Program-made: the position numbers and the translations under genes
Assembly (NCBI GenBank): GCA_016210115.1
Contig: JACQUW010000159.1
Coordinates: forward strand, 28,003-92,002
Source: Deltaproteobacteria bacterium
GTDB lineage: Bacteria; Desulfobacterota; Binatia; UBA9968
Length of the DNA: 64,000 nucleotides
Direction: 5' to 3'
The notes under the pieces: generated by a model
Databases searched by the model: none
What the model was told of the DNA's origin: nothing
The model's input: the letters and a program-made list of their open reading frames with translations, nothing else
Shown: piece by piece, positions 26,668 through 35,805 of the stretch
Position numbering within the stretch: position 1 is the first letter of the stretch
Layout of the letters: the number at the start of each line of letters is the position of its first letter

Positions 26668-27483
26668 CTAGGCGTCGATATTATGGACGACCTGATCCGC
26701 CACCATGGTTTTCCGGACCTCTTCCTCGATCTGGTTCCACAGGCAATCTTCGTATTCCAGGAATATCTTCTCCCGCTTTACCGAAAGTTTGCGCGGCCGG
26801 GGAATGTCCACCTTGAGCACATCCTTTACTCTCCCGGGGCGGGCGCCAAAGATAATGACACGGTCAGCCAGATAGATCGCCTCATTGATCTGGTGGGTAA
26901 TGAAAAGTACGGTTTTCTTCGCCTCATTCCATATGCGGAGCAACTCGAGTTGCATAATCTCGCGAGTCTGAGCATCCAGAGCGGCGAAGGGCTCGTCCAT
27001 GATTAGAATCTCCGGATCCACGGTCAGCGCCCGAGCCAGATTGCATCTCTGTTGCATTCCTCCGGAAAGCTCGTGGGGAAAATGATCGTCGAAGCCGGAA
27101 AGCCCTACCAGCTTTATGAACTTCCGCGCCCTTTCCTGCTCGGCGGGGCCGGCCAACCCCCTGCATTCCAATCCAAAAATAACGTTTTTGAAAACAGTTC
27201 TCCACGGAAGAAGACACGGATCTTGAAAGACCATTGCCCGATCTGTTCCGGGCCCCTTGACCTCTTTCCCGTCGAGCATGATCCTGCCTGAAGTGGGCTT
27301 GAGCAATCCGTCCGCTATATTAATGAAGGTAGTCTTGCCGCAACCGCTGGGACCTACGATGGTAACGAACTCGCCGTCCTCGACCGCGAGGTTGACGTTG
27401 TCAAGCGCCAAAAGCCTTCCTCCGGTCCGCGGCTGGTAGTACTCCATCCGTAACCCGATTGCCTGTAATTTAGTCTTTGCCAC
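26668..27483 (-). CDS. ABC transporter ATP-binding protein, NitT/TauT (SsuB-like) type
   Basis: A 271-residue ATPase with Walker A GPSGCGKTTF, signature LSGGMQQR, Walker B ILIMDEPFAALD and FITHQINEA. The motif spacing and the C-terminal IPRPRKLS stretch match the nitrate/sulfonate/taurine group. No matching permease lies next to it, and 245 bp separate it from the ferric-type permease. It is an orphan unit that could serve binding proteins such as the one at 384. It diverges from a GntR regulator gene. Confidence 0.9.
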   Translation of the reverse strand: MAKTKLQAIGLRMEYYQPRTGGRLLALDNVNLAVEDGEFVTIVGPSGCGKTTFINIADGLLKPTSGRIMLDGKEVKGPGTDRAMVFQDPCLLPWRTVFKNVIFGLECRGLAGPAEQERARKFIKLVGLSGFDDHFPHELSGGMQQRCNLARALTVDPEILIMDEPFAALDAQTREIMQLELLRIWNEAKKTVLFITHQINEAIYLADRVIIFGARPGRVKDVLKVDIPRPRKLSVKREKIFLEYEDCLWNQIEEEVRKTMVADQVVHNIDA

Positions 27484-27587
27484 TTTGCCTCCTTAAAAAA
27501 TTTTGTTTCTCCACTTAGCCTCCACGGGGCTTTCGGACATAATTCTTCCATAAATCGTTCCGCCATTGCAAGTTGTTTCTACGTTCC

Positions 27588-27620
27588 TTGACAAGCCCGT
27601 GGGGATCGGATAGGTACCTA
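27588..27620 (+). promoter_or_regulatory. Candidate promoter and palindromic operator before the GntR gene
   Basis: TTGACA (27588-27593) is followed 17 bp later by the perfect palindrome TAGGTACCTA (27611-27620), which overlaps the expected -10 position. A symmetric site there would suit autoregulation by the GntR protein and control of the divergent ABC gene. The -10 match itself is poor. Confidence 0.35.
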
Positions 27621-27660
27621 CCGGGCAGGATTGCATAAAATTTTTTATAACAAATGTCCG

Positions 27661-28380
27661 ATGACTTACCCTCTCAGAAAATTAAAGCCGGCAGCCAAAC
27701 CCGTTGAGAGCCTCTCCGCTCGCGTCTATCACGAGATTAAAGGGCTCATTCTCCGCAATGAAATCATGCCCGGCCAAAAGCTTCATCATCAGGAGCTGAG
27801 CGAGCGCCTCGGCGTCAGCAGAACTCCGGTGCGGGAAGCGCTGACTCGTCTCGTCCAGGAAGGATACGCCAGCCTCCTGCCGAATCGGGGTTTTATCTGT
27901 AAAGAGATCAGATTGCAAGAGGCGGAAGAGCTGTACGATTTAAGGGAAGCGCTGGAGGCGTTTGCTGTGGAAAAGGCGATCGAAAAATTGAGCCTGGGCT
28001 CGCTGGCGGAACTCGAGCAGAAAGTTGAGCTTTACGGCCGTGACATTCACAAACGGTTTACCCGGGAGAGGCTGATCTATGATCAAAACATTCACCTGGA
28101 GATCGCCCAGATTGCCGGAAACGAAACGCTGAAGCGCTCTCTCCAGCAGGTGTTTGAGCGCATCATCCTCAAGAGGAAAACCGATGGTCTTTACGATCTG
28201 TCCCGCGCCGTCAGCGCGCACCAGGAGCATGTGGCAATTGCGCAAGCTATAAAGCGCCGCGACGTGTCCGCAGCGGTGCAAATCGTTCGAGGCCATATAC
28301 AGGAAGGCAAGAAAAACGTTCTAAGGGATCTACAGGCGAGAAACGAGATCCGGGATTTTCAAATTCAAACCGAGAGTTAA
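27661..28380 (+). CDS. GntR-family regulator, FCD (FadR/VanR) subfamily
   Basis: A regulator of 239 residues from ATG 27661; a TTG at 27631 is the alternative. The winged HTH is clear: MPGQKLHHQELSERLGVS and RTPVREALTRLVQEGY, then LLPNRGF. The all-helical effector domain follows (LYDLREALEAFAVEKAI), with D-x-x-x-H (DQNIH) and two further histidines that commonly bind a metal. It is placed at the head of the 28.4-34.9 kb catabolic operon and is the likely regulator of it. Confidence 0.92.
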   Translation: MTYPLRKLKPAAKPVESLSARVYHEIKGLILRNEIMPGQKLHHQELSERLGVSRTPVREALTRLVQEGYASLLPNRGFICKEIRLQEAEELYDLREALEAFAVEKAIEKLSLGSLAELEQKVELYGRDIHKRFTRERLIYDQNIHLEIAQIAGNETLKRSLQQVFERIILKRKTDGLYDLSRAVSAHQEHVAIAQAIKRRDVSAAVQIVRGHIQEGKKNVLRDLQARNEIRDFQIQTES

Positions 28381-28419
28381 AGAGGCAGCAGCCTAAAATT
28401 ATAAACTTTAGGAGGGGGC

Positions 28420-29790
28420 ATGAACGCAGATTTGGTCATAAAAAACGGCTGGGTCGTAACGCCGGAGGAAACCTTCAAAGGCGGGGTCGCCATTAAGGAC
28501 GAAAAATTCGTTGCGCTTGGAACGGATGACGTGTTGCCCACGGGCAAGGAAGAAATTGACGCCAAGGGAAAATATATCCTTCCGGGCATCATTGACGGCC
28601 ATGTGCATTTTCGAGAGCCGGGATTAGGCTACAAGGAAGATTTTACCACCGGCTCTACGGCGGCAGTTTGTGGCGGGGTCACGATGGTGATGGATATGCC
28701 CAATGTGACGCCACCAACGGCGGACGCCGAAAAGGTCAGAGATAAAATCAAGCTCGCGGAGGGTAAGTTCCTGACCGACGTCGCTTTTTTCGGTGTCGTC
28801 GTCCAGACCAACATCGAACAGATCCTTCCTATGGCTGAGGCCGGTGTTATCGGCTACAAGATCTTTTTCGGAGAGACGATCGGAAATCTTCCTTTTCCCG
28901 ATGACGGGGCTTGTCTGGATGCCTTCAGGTTCATAGCCCAATCGAAGCTTCCCCTGGGGATCCATGCGGAGAACCGGCAGATCATGGCTTACCATACCAA
29001 TAAGCTCAAGGCTGAAGGGAAGAACGACCCGATCTACTGGGAGTCTTCACGCCCGGACATCTGTGAGGCGGAATCCGTTCACCACGCTATCTTCTTTGCC
29101 GAAACCTTCGGCACCAAGCTCCACGTCTACCACATGAGCTCTAAGCAGGCGGCCTGGATGGTTCGAGACGCAAAGGCGCGTGGCTTGAGAGTCACCGCGG
29201 AAACCGGTCCCCACTATCTTCTGCGGGAATATAAAGACATGGCTGAAGTGGGTCCCCTCCTGAAAATGAATCCTCCGGTTCGGAGCCGCGACCACGCGGA
29301 GGTTCTCTGGGATGGATTGCTTAACGGCTACATCGATATGATCGCTACCGACCACTCTCCTCATACCCTGGAAGAAAAAGGTTCGGACATCACCGGTAAA
29401 ATGACCAAGCCCGCTATCTGGGACTGCATTTCCGGATTCTGCGGAGTAGAGACCGCCGTTCCCGTGATGCTGACGGAGGTGAACAAGGGACGGATGACTC
29501 TCAACCATTACGTAAAGCTTACTTCGGAAAATCCCGCCAGGGTGTGGCAGATCTATCCCAAAAAAGGATGCATCCGTCTCGGATCGGACGGCGATGTGAC
29601 GATTGTGGATTTGGAGAAAGAAGGAACCATCGATGTCAACAAGCTCCACAGCAAGAACAAACCCAGCCCGTGGCACGGCTGGAAGGTTAAGGGGATGCCT
29701 GTCTGCACGATCGTGCGCGGCCACGTGCAGATGCGTGACGGAGAGGTGGTTGGAAAGCCCGTTGGCAAAGTTGTGCGACCTAACCCGTAA
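28420..29790 (+). CDS. Cyclic amidohydrolase (dihydroorotase/hydantoinase/allantoinase family)
   Basis: A 456-residue metal-dependent hydrolase that opens a cyclic amide ring. Zinc ligands are visible: DGHVHFREPG, the lysine that becomes carboxylated in GYKIFFGE, IHAENRQIM, HVYHMSS and the final aspartate in ATDHSPH. GGAGGGGG precedes the ATG. The sequence is intermediate between dihydroorotase and allantoinase. The setting, with Mo-hydroxylase subunits and a later N-carbamoyl-type amidase, favours a catabolic ring-opening role over pyrimidine synthesis. Confidence 0.9.
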   Translation: MNADLVIKNGWVVTPEETFKGGVAIKDEKFVALGTDDVLPTGKEEIDAKGKYILPGIIDGHVHFREPGLGYKEDFTTGSTAAVCGGVTMVMDMPNVTPPTADAEKVRDKIKLAEGKFLTDVAFFGVVVQTNIEQILPMAEAGVIGYKIFFGETIGNLPFPDDGACLDAFRFIAQSKLPLGIHAENRQIMAYHTNKLKAEGKNDPIYWESSRPDICEAESVHHAIFFAETFGTKLHVYHMSSKQAAWMVRDAKARGLRVTAETGPHYLLREYKDMAEVGPLLKMNPPVRSRDHAEVLWDGLLNGYIDMIATDHSPHTLEEKGSDITGKMTKPAIWDCISGFCGVETAVPVMLTEVNKGRMTLNHYVKLTSENPARVWQIYPKKGCIRLGSDGDVTIVDLEKEGTIDVNKLHSKNKPSPWHGWKVKGMPVCTIVRGHVQMRDGEVVGKPVGKVVRPNP

Positions 29791-29900
29791 ATAGTAAATG
29801 GTGAACAGTCAATGGACCACCCCCACCTTCTGCTCGCCAATTATTGGCTGTTCACCGTGCAGTTTTCTTTATTGACTATTTGCTATTCACTATTGAATAG
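29791..29900 (+). repeat. Intergenic hairpin repeat (TCAATGG/TATTGAC words)
   Basis: This gap holds GGTGAACAGTCAAT (29800-29813) and ATTGGCTGTTCACC (29843-29856), a 14-bp inverted repeat with a single G-T mismatch. Further related words follow in ATTGACTATTTGCTATT and CACTATTGAATAG. The same words occur at 3.8 and 30.85 kb. It lies between two genes of one operon and may affect mRNA processing. Confidence 0.6.
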
Positions 29901-29908
29901 ACTGAATC

Positions 29909-30823
29909 ATGAAGAGACCTGAACCGCTTGAAATTTATCAGCCGACCTCGCTCGGCGAAGCCAGCGCGATACAGAGAAACAACGGGCCCGGGGGCTATTT
30001 CCTTGCAGGGGGAACGGATCTGGTTATCGCTATCAAAGAGAAAGGTATCGTGCCCCGCTACGTGGTGGATCTCAAGACAATCCCGTCTCTCAACAGGATC
30101 CGCGAGAATCCGGACGGATCCGTCACGATTGGGGCGCTGGCAACGATGAGAGAGGTGGAAACCTCCGTATTGATCTGCAGGAAATATCCTTTCCTGGCTC
30201 AAAGCGCCGCCGAGGTGGGCTCGATTCAGATCCGTAATCGGGCAACCATCGGCGGAAACATGGCAAACGCCACGCCATCCGCGGATGTAGCCCCTTCCCT
30301 GCTGGTTTTGGAGGCCACGGCAAAAGTTTTCGGGCCTGATGGGGAAAAGATTCTTCCCCTCGATGAGTTTTTCGTCGGTCCGGGCAAAACCGTGATGAAA
30401 CAAGAGGAGATCCTGACGGAGTTGACAATTCCAGCTATGCCATCGGGCTTGGTGGGAGAATACATCAAATTCTCGCCGAGGGAGATGATGGATCTTGCCT
30501 ACGTTGGGGTAGCTGTGGCGCTGGCTTTGAACAGTTCAGACCGAACGTGCCGGCAAGCGCGAATTGCCCTGGGCGCTGTTTCGCCGACACCGATGAGAGC
30601 CCGGAAAGCTGAGGCCGTTCTCCTCGATCAAAAAATCACGGCGGAGCTGGCGGAAAGGGCGGGAGAAGAGGCCGCCGGAGAAAGCAAGCCGATCAGCGAT
30701 GTGCGTTCTTCTGCCGACTACCGCAGGGAGATGGTCCGCGCGATGACCAAACGCGCTTTGCTCAATGCGGCCTCAGGGAAAGCGCCCGTGACGTGGGCGG
30801 AGAGAAGAGAGCGAAGATATTAG
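29909..30823 (+). CDS. Molybdenum hydroxylase FAD-binding (medium) subunit
   Basis: A 304-residue CoxM-type subunit. FAD motifs are FLAGGTDLV near residue 32 and TIGGNMANATPSAD near residue 111; the C-terminal domain ends with YRREMVRAMTKRAL. It passes electrons from the iron-sulphur subunit to an acceptor. With the next two genes it forms the usual medium-small-large order of a three-subunit Mo-hydroxylase. Confidence 0.92.
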   Translation: MKRPEPLEIYQPTSLGEASAIQRNNGPGGYFLAGGTDLVIAIKEKGIVPRYVVDLKTIPSLNRIRENPDGSVTIGALATMREVETSVLICRKYPFLAQSAAEVGSIQIRNRATIGGNMANATPSADVAPSLLVLEATAKVFGPDGEKILPLDEFFVGPGKTVMKQEEILTELTIPAMPSGLVGEYIKFSPREMMDLAYVGVAVALALNSSDRTCRQARIALGAVSPTPMRARKAEAVLLDQKITAELAERAGEEAAGESKPISDVRSSADYRREMVRAMTKRALLNAASGKAPVTWAERRERRY

Positions 30824-30911
30824 TCAAGGATTAATAGGTCATTGGTCAATAGAAGAAGGCGGTCCGACCTATTGACCATTGACGTATTATCATTGACCAT
30901 AAAGGAAAAGC
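30824..30911 (+). repeat. Intergenic hairpin repeat (TGGTCAATAG stem)
   Basis: TGGTCAATAG (30843-30852) and CTATTGACCA (30869-30878) form a perfect 10-bp stem with a 16-nt loop. The flanks repeat the words ATTGACCAT and TTAATAGGTCA. It belongs to the same family as the repeats at 3.8 and 29.8 kb. AAAGGAAAAG at the end serves as ribosome site for the next gene. Confidence 0.6.
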
Positions 30912-31391
30912 ATGAAGAAGCAAATTAACATCACATTGAACGGCCGGCGGATGCGTCTTGAGGTTCCGGCCCATCGCCTTCTGCTGGATCTCCTGAGGGA
31001 CGAAATCGCATTAACCGGAACAAAGGAGGGCTGTGGAACCGGCGACTGCGGCGCCTGCACAGTCCTCCTGAATGGAAAACCCGTCAACTCGTGTCTGATC
31101 CTATCAGGCGAGCTTCACGGCGCAGACATCGTCACCATCGAGGGACTTAAGATCGGCCCCGAGTTCCACCCCGTTCAAAAAGCCTTTATCCAGGATGGAG
31201 GAGCTCAATGCGGTTACTGTACGCCGGGCATGCTTATGATGTCGAAGGCGCTCCTGGATGAGAACCTGAACCCAACCGAAGAGGACATCCGGTTTGCGCT
31301 TTCAGGCAATCTCTGCCGCTGCACCGGTTACGCCAAAATCATCCAGGCCGTTCAGGACGCGGCCGCGGAGCTGCGGGCCAGAAACGTTTAA
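30912..31391 (+). CDS. Molybdenum hydroxylase [2Fe-2S] (small) subunit
   Basis: A 159-residue CoxS-type protein with two iron-sulphur clusters: a plant-ferredoxin-like site (GCGTGDCGACTVLLNG plus a later cysteine) and a C-terminal four-helix site (CGYCTPGM and CRCTGY). It carries electrons from the Mo site to FAD. The gene lies between the FAD and Mo subunits. Confidence 0.95.
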   Translation: MKKQINITLNGRRMRLEVPAHRLLLDLLRDEIALTGTKEGCGTGDCGACTVLLNGKPVNSCLILSGELHGADIVTIEGLKIGPEFHPVQKAFIQDGGAQCGYCTPGMLMMSKALLDENLNPTEEDIRFALSGNLCRCTGYAKIIQAVQDAAAELRARNV

Positions 31392-31470
31392 AATGTTCAA
31401 TCGGTTCAAGGGTTCCAAGCGTTCAAACGACTTGAACGATTTGAACGATTTGAACCTCTTTTAGACTTAA
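31392..31470 (+). repeat. Intergenic tandem 9-mer and nested hairpin (TTGAACGAT)
   Basis: TTGAACGAT occurs twice head to tail (31432-31449) and a third partial copy, TTGAACC, follows. CGTTCAA (31420-31426) pairs with TTGAACG (31432-31438), and GGTTCAA (31403-31409) pairs with TTGAACC (31450-31456), giving nested stems. It fills the gap between the small and large subunit genes and resembles short tandem repeats scattered in other genomes. Confidence 0.6.
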
Positions 31471-31481
31471 AGGAGCCACGA

Positions 31482-33779
31482 ATGTCCGAGTTAACCGTCG
31501 TCGGAAAGCCTGTCACGCGCGTGGACGTGGACGCGAAAGTGACGGGTGAGGCGATTTACGGCTACGATCTGGTGCTGCCCAACATGCTTTACGGAAAGGC
31601 CGTTTTCAGCACGCGCCCCCACGCCAAAATCAAACGCATCAACACGGAAAAGGCCAGGAGCTATCCCGGCATCGTCGCCGTGATCACCGGCGAAGACGCG
31701 CCCTGGACGCATGGCGAGTCCATCAAGGACAAGCCTTTTCTGGCCCGTGGCAAGGTTCGGTACATCGGCGAGCCGGTCGCCGCCGTCGCCGCGGTCGATG
31801 AAGATACGGCTCAGGCCGCCGCCGCTCTTATCGAGGTTGAATACGCGGATCTGCCCTCATACTTTTCGCCGGTAGAGGCCTGCGCGCCCGGGGCGATTCC
31901 CATCCATGAGGACTTCGCCAGCTACCGGAAAGCCGAGTTCATCGTGGGCGGATCCATGCCGAATGTCTGCGAACATTTTAAACTCAGAACCGGGGATGTG
32001 GAGCGCGGCTTCAAAGACGCAGACTTGATTTTGGAAGAACGCTACACGGTCCCGACAATCCAGCACGCGGCGATGGAGCCCCATTCAGCCCACGCCCAGG
32101 TAGATCCCGTAACCGGCAGACTTACCCTGTGGGTCGCCAATGACGCGCCCTTTCGCGCCCTCCATGAGATCGCCGAAGCGCTTGGCCTGCCGAATGAAAA
32201 AATTCGACTGATCAATCCCCTTCAGGGAGGCGGCTTTGGCTCCAAGGGAGGGCTCAAGGTAGAGACTGTCGCGATGGCTCTGGCCTATCACACACAGGGG
32301 AGGCCCGTGCGAGTCAAGTTCAACCGGCAAGAAACGTTTATATCGACGCTCGTCCGCCACGAGTGCACTGTCTATATCAAGAGTGGAGTGAAAAAAGACG
32401 GGACACTCGTCGCGCGTGAGATGGTCCTCTACTGGGGTGGTGGCGCGTACGCGGAAAAGAGCCCGACGGTCTGCATCCGAGGAAGCCTTCCCGCTCCGGG
32501 CCCCTACCGGATTCCCCATGTCAAAGTCGACGGCTACGCGGTCTACACGAATAAGCCCGTCTCAGGAGCCTTCCGCGGCTATGGCATACCCCAGGGGGCC
32601 TGGGCCTGCGAGCAGCACATGGACGAGCTGGCCTTGCGTCTCGGAATGGACCCGCGCGACCTCCGGTTAAAGAACATCTTTGTCGATGGCGACCTGTCCT
32701 ACTGGGGTGAGCAGCTCCACAGCGTCGGTCTGAAAGAGACATTGGTGAAAGCGACCGAAGCCATCGACTGGGACAAACCTCGTCCCGAAGGAATAGGCCG
32801 CGGATTCGCATGCATTTCGAAGCCCACCCGCACTCCCACCACTTCAAGCGCCGCGGTCTATGTTGACGCCAAGGGAGAGGTCACGGTTCTCGCAGGAACG
32901 GTGGAGATCGGACAGGGTTGCAGCACGATTCTTTCTCAGGTCGCAGCTGAAGAATTAAAGGTTCCCATTCAGCAGGTCCGCATGCATCCTCTGGATACGG
33001 ACGTGATTCCGTTCGACGCTTCCACCACGTCCAGCAGAAGCACGTACCATATGGGCAACGCCGTTCGCCTTTCCGCGATTCAGGCGCGCGAGCAACTCGC
33101 CGAGATAGCAAGCCCGATGCTCGAGGCGCGCAAGGAAGATCTGGATTTTAAAAATGGCCGGGTATTTCTGAAAGACCATCCCCAAATGGCTCTTTCTCTG
33201 GGTGAGGTGATAAAAAGGAAGTTCGGACCCGAGGGAGTCGTTCGCGCTGACGCTTCTTATTGCTATGAGATCGGAAAGGACCTGGACCTGGAAACAGGAC
33301 ACAGCGATCACGCGTCGGCTTTTTATATGTACGCAACCCAGGCCGCCGAAGTTAAAGTAGACACGGAGACAGGGAAGATCAAGCTGCTTCGCATGTCAGC
33401 GGCCCACGATGTCGGGAAGGCGATTAATCCTTTGAACTGCGCCGCCCAGATCGAGGGAGGGCTCGCGATGGGAATCGGCTCGGCGCTCCACGAGGAGCTC
33501 GTGGTCGATGACCAGGGGAAGGTAAGAAACCCGTCTTTCCTTGACTACCATCTGGTGACATCTCTGGATCTGCCGCAGATGATTCCGATCATCGTGGAAT
33601 GCTCGGAACCAGAAGGACCTTACGGCGCCAAAGGATTGGGAGAGCCCGGTCTAGCGCCTACGCCGGCAGCAATCGGCAACGCAGTCGCGAACGCGATCGG
33701 GTTCAGGATCTATGACCTGCCTCTGACACCGGAGCGGGTCTACTGGGCGATCAAGAAAAAAGGGAAAGAGGCTGCATAA
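31482..33779 (+). CDS. Molybdenum hydroxylase large (molybdopterin-binding) subunit
   Basis: A 765-residue CoxL/XdhB-type subunit starting after AAAGGAGCC. Key segments are GGGFGSKGGLKVET, PVSGAFRGYGIPQ, AGTVEIGQGCSTILSQV and GLGEPGLAPT, the last with the catalytic glutamate. It should hydroxylate a heteroaromatic ring or an aldehyde. The active-site loop is not the CO-dehydrogenase AYRCSFR signature. A second large subunit is at 19.4 kb, so two different substrates are likely handled. Confidence 0.93.
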   Translation: MSELTVVGKPVTRVDVDAKVTGEAIYGYDLVLPNMLYGKAVFSTRPHAKIKRINTEKARSYPGIVAVITGEDAPWTHGESIKDKPFLARGKVRYIGEPVAAVAAVDEDTAQAAAALIEVEYADLPSYFSPVEACAPGAIPIHEDFASYRKAEFIVGGSMPNVCEHFKLRTGDVERGFKDADLILEERYTVPTIQHAAMEPHSAHAQVDPVTGRLTLWVANDAPFRALHEIAEALGLPNEKIRLINPLQGGGFGSKGGLKVETVAMALAYHTQGRPVRVKFNRQETFISTLVRHECTVYIKSGVKKDGTLVAREMVLYWGGGAYAEKSPTVCIRGSLPAPGPYRIPHVKVDGYAVYTNKPVSGAFRGYGIPQGAWACEQHMDELALRLGMDPRDLRLKNIFVDGDLSYWGEQLHSVGLKETLVKATEAIDWDKPRPEGIGRGFACISKPTRTPTTSSAAVYVDAKGEVTVLAGTVEIGQGCSTILSQVAAEELKVPIQQVRMHPLDTDVIPFDASTTSSRSTYHMGNAVRLSAIQAREQLAEIASPMLEARKEDLDFKNGRVFLKDHPQMALSLGEVIKRKFGPEGVVRADASYCYEIGKDLDLETGHSDHASAFYMYATQAAEVKVDTETGKIKLLRMSAAHDVGKAINPLNCAAQIEGGLAMGIGSALHEELVVDDQGKVRNPSFLDYHLVTSLDLPQMIPIIVECSEPEGPYGAKGLGEPGLAPTPAAIGNAVANAIGFRIYDLPLTPERVYWAIKKKGKEAA

Positions 33780-33824
33780 CCGGAGCTCTTCCACTCGGAG
33801 AATAGAAACAGGGAGAAAACGCGG

Positions 33825-34856
33825 ATGCCGAAAAAAATCGTCCATCTTACGAGCCTTCTGAGCGCGATCTTCATTATTTTCTTCGCCTACCGGGCCGCCG
33901 GCCAGGATTATTATCAGGGCAAAACTATTCGCATTATTGTGGGTTTTTCCGCGGGTGGAGGCTTCGATACCTATTCGCGAGTCATAGCCCGGCATTTCGG
34001 CAGGCATATTCCCGGCAATCCGACGGTCATCGTAGAAAACATGACGGGCGCGGGCAGCTTGATAGCCGCAAATCACCTATATGGAAGGGCGAAGCCGGAC
34101 GGGCTTACAATCGGAAACTTCCACGGCGGTCTGCTTCTGCAGCAGATTGTGGGCCGCAAGGGGATCGAATTCGACGCGAGGAAGTTTGAGTGGGTCGGGC
34201 TTCCCGTGAGCGATACCTCGGCTTGCGCTCTCACCAAAGCCAGCGGCGTTACGAATCTTGACCAATGGATTGCCGCTAAACAGCCCGTGAAGATCGGAAC
34301 CGAAGCCCCGGGCGCAAGTACCAGTGACATCGCAAGAGTACTCCGGGCTGCCCTCAACCTTCCCATGCAACTCGTGGAAGGATACAAGGGCACGGCCGAC
34401 ATCCGGCTGGCCGCGGACTCCGGTGAAATTGCAGGCGGTTGCTGGGCGTGGGAGTCCATACGGACCACCTGGCAGAAGAGTTTAGAAGCCGGCAATGTGA
34501 AAGTCGTTGTTCAGGTGGTCGCGAGGAAACATCCCGAATTGAAAGACGTTGGCAACGCGATTGACTACGCGAAGACCGAGGAATCGAGGTCTTTGATCGA
34601 CGCGGGAGTGCAAAAACCCGCCACGGTGTATCGCGCCTATTCCCTTCCCCCCGGGACCGCCAGGGAGCAGGTAAAAATCCTGCGCAACGCTTTTATGGCC
34701 ACCATGAAGGACCCGGAATTCCTGGCCGAAGCGAAAAAGGCCAAGCTCGACCTGGATCCCATGCCTGGAGAGGAAGTCGAAAAAGTCGTCGCGGGACTTT
34801 TTAAGATATCCCCGGGTCAGACAGCAAAGCTCAAAGAAGTCCTGGCGCCGAAGTAA
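33825..34856 (+). CDS. Bug-family (TctC-like) substrate-binding protein
   Basis: A 343-residue periplasmic binding protein. The signal peptide (LTSLLSAIFIIFFAYRAAG) is followed by the Bug pattern YYQGKTIRIIVGFSAGGGFD, NMTGAGSLIAANHLY and IGTEAPGASTS. Such proteins bind carboxylates and either feed tripartite tricarboxylate transporters or act as sensors. No TctA or TctB gene is present nearby. It is the last gene of the 28.4-34.9 kb run. Confidence 0.9.
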   Translation: MPKKIVHLTSLLSAIFIIFFAYRAAGQDYYQGKTIRIIVGFSAGGGFDTYSRVIARHFGRHIPGNPTVIVENMTGAGSLIAANHLYGRAKPDGLTIGNFHGGLLLQQIVGRKGIEFDARKFEWVGLPVSDTSACALTKASGVTNLDQWIAAKQPVKIGTEAPGASTSDIARVLRAALNLPMQLVEGYKGTADIRLAADSGEIAGGCWAWESIRTTWQKSLEAGNVKVVVQVVARKHPELKDVGNAIDYAKTEESRSLIDAGVQKPATVYRAYSLPPGTAREQVKILRNAFMATMKDPEFLAEAKKAKLDLDPMPGEEVEKVVAGLFKISPGQTAKLKEVLAPK

Positions 34857-35014
34857 TTTTGAACTTTCCAGTAGAAGAGACGGGTTGAAGATCCGCACTT
34901 CCGTTCGTTGTGCCACCTCTTGGCGACTAAAGCCGCGCCCGCCCGCCATCATCGACCTTTATTGAGATCGCTCGGCATGTAATCCTCTGATCCTGGAGCA
35001 AGGAGAATCGCCCC

Positions 35015-35776
35015 GTGGCGTTACTTGAAGAATTCGAAGAGTCCGGAAACTGGCTGTTTCGCTGGCGCAGTTACCTTCCCCTCGTTCTTGGCGTTCTGAT
35101 TTTTTCCGGCTTGTCATACTTCAAATATCCCTTTGGATCGCATCGTCTCGATGAGCTTTGGGAGGTCGTATGCCTCTGCGTCTCCGTTTCAGGGCTTTTG
35201 GTTCGAGCTCTCACGATTGGATTCGCAGCGGGCCGTACGTCCGGCCGTAATACAGAGCGCCAGGTTGCGGATTCTCTCAATACGACTGGCATGTATTCGA
35301 TTGTTAGAAATCCGTTGTACCTTGGAAATTTTCTTATGGTGCTGGGCGTCGTGATATTCCTCAGGATCTGGTGGATACCGTTGCTGTACATGTTGCTATT
35401 TACGGTCTACTACGAGCGCATCATATTCGCCGAGGAGATGTTCCTGAGACGCAAGTTCGGGAAATCGTACTTGGACTGGGCCGCCAGGACACCCGCCTTC
35501 TTACCGAAACTGAGCCACTGGCGATCGCCTGCACTGCCTTTCTCCTGGCGAAAAGTGCTCCGTCGCGAATACCACGGGGCATTCGGGGTAATCATGGCAA
35601 TGTTTCTATTGGAGGTCACGTCTGATTGGTCTGTGGGGCGTGGGTTGGTGATTGAGGGAATGTGGAAATATATTCTTTCGTTCAGTGTTGGAACGTACGT
35701 TGTTCTTAGATTCCTGCACAAGCATACAAAAGTACTCAAAGCCGGTCGTCAACAAAAGAACAGCGTTGCCACCTAA
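35015..35776 (+). CDS. Isoprenylcysteine carboxyl methyltransferase-family membrane protein
   Basis: A 253-residue integral membrane protein starting at GTG after AAGGAG. It has the family signature YSIVRNPLYLGNFL near residue 94 and YYERIIFAEEMFLRRKFG near residue 129, which bind S-adenosylmethionine and the lipid-like substrate in ICMT/PEMT enzymes. About six membrane segments are visible. The last 80 residues, with further hydrophobic stretches, extend beyond the minimal domain. It is 29 bp before the MpaB-like gene; the substrate is unknown. Confidence 0.8.
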   Translation: MALLEEFEESGNWLFRWRSYLPLVLGVLIFSGLSYFKYPFGSHRLDELWEVVCLCVSVSGLLVRALTIGFAAGRTSGRNTERQVADSLNTTGMYSIVRNPLYLGNFLMVLGVVIFLRIWWIPLLYMLLFTVYYERIIFAEEMFLRRKFGKSYLDWAARTPAFLPKLSHWRSPALPFSWRKVLRREYHGAFGVIMAMFLLEVTSDWSVGRGLVIEGMWKYILSFSVGTYVVLRFLHKHTKVLKAGRQQKNSVAT

Positions 35777-35805
35777 CCTGAGTGTTCAACTTCGCATGAC
35801 GCAGC

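Noticed and set aside
31432..31456. CRISPR-like repeats
   Set aside because: The 9-mers are directly adjacent with no spacers, so this is a short tandem repeat.
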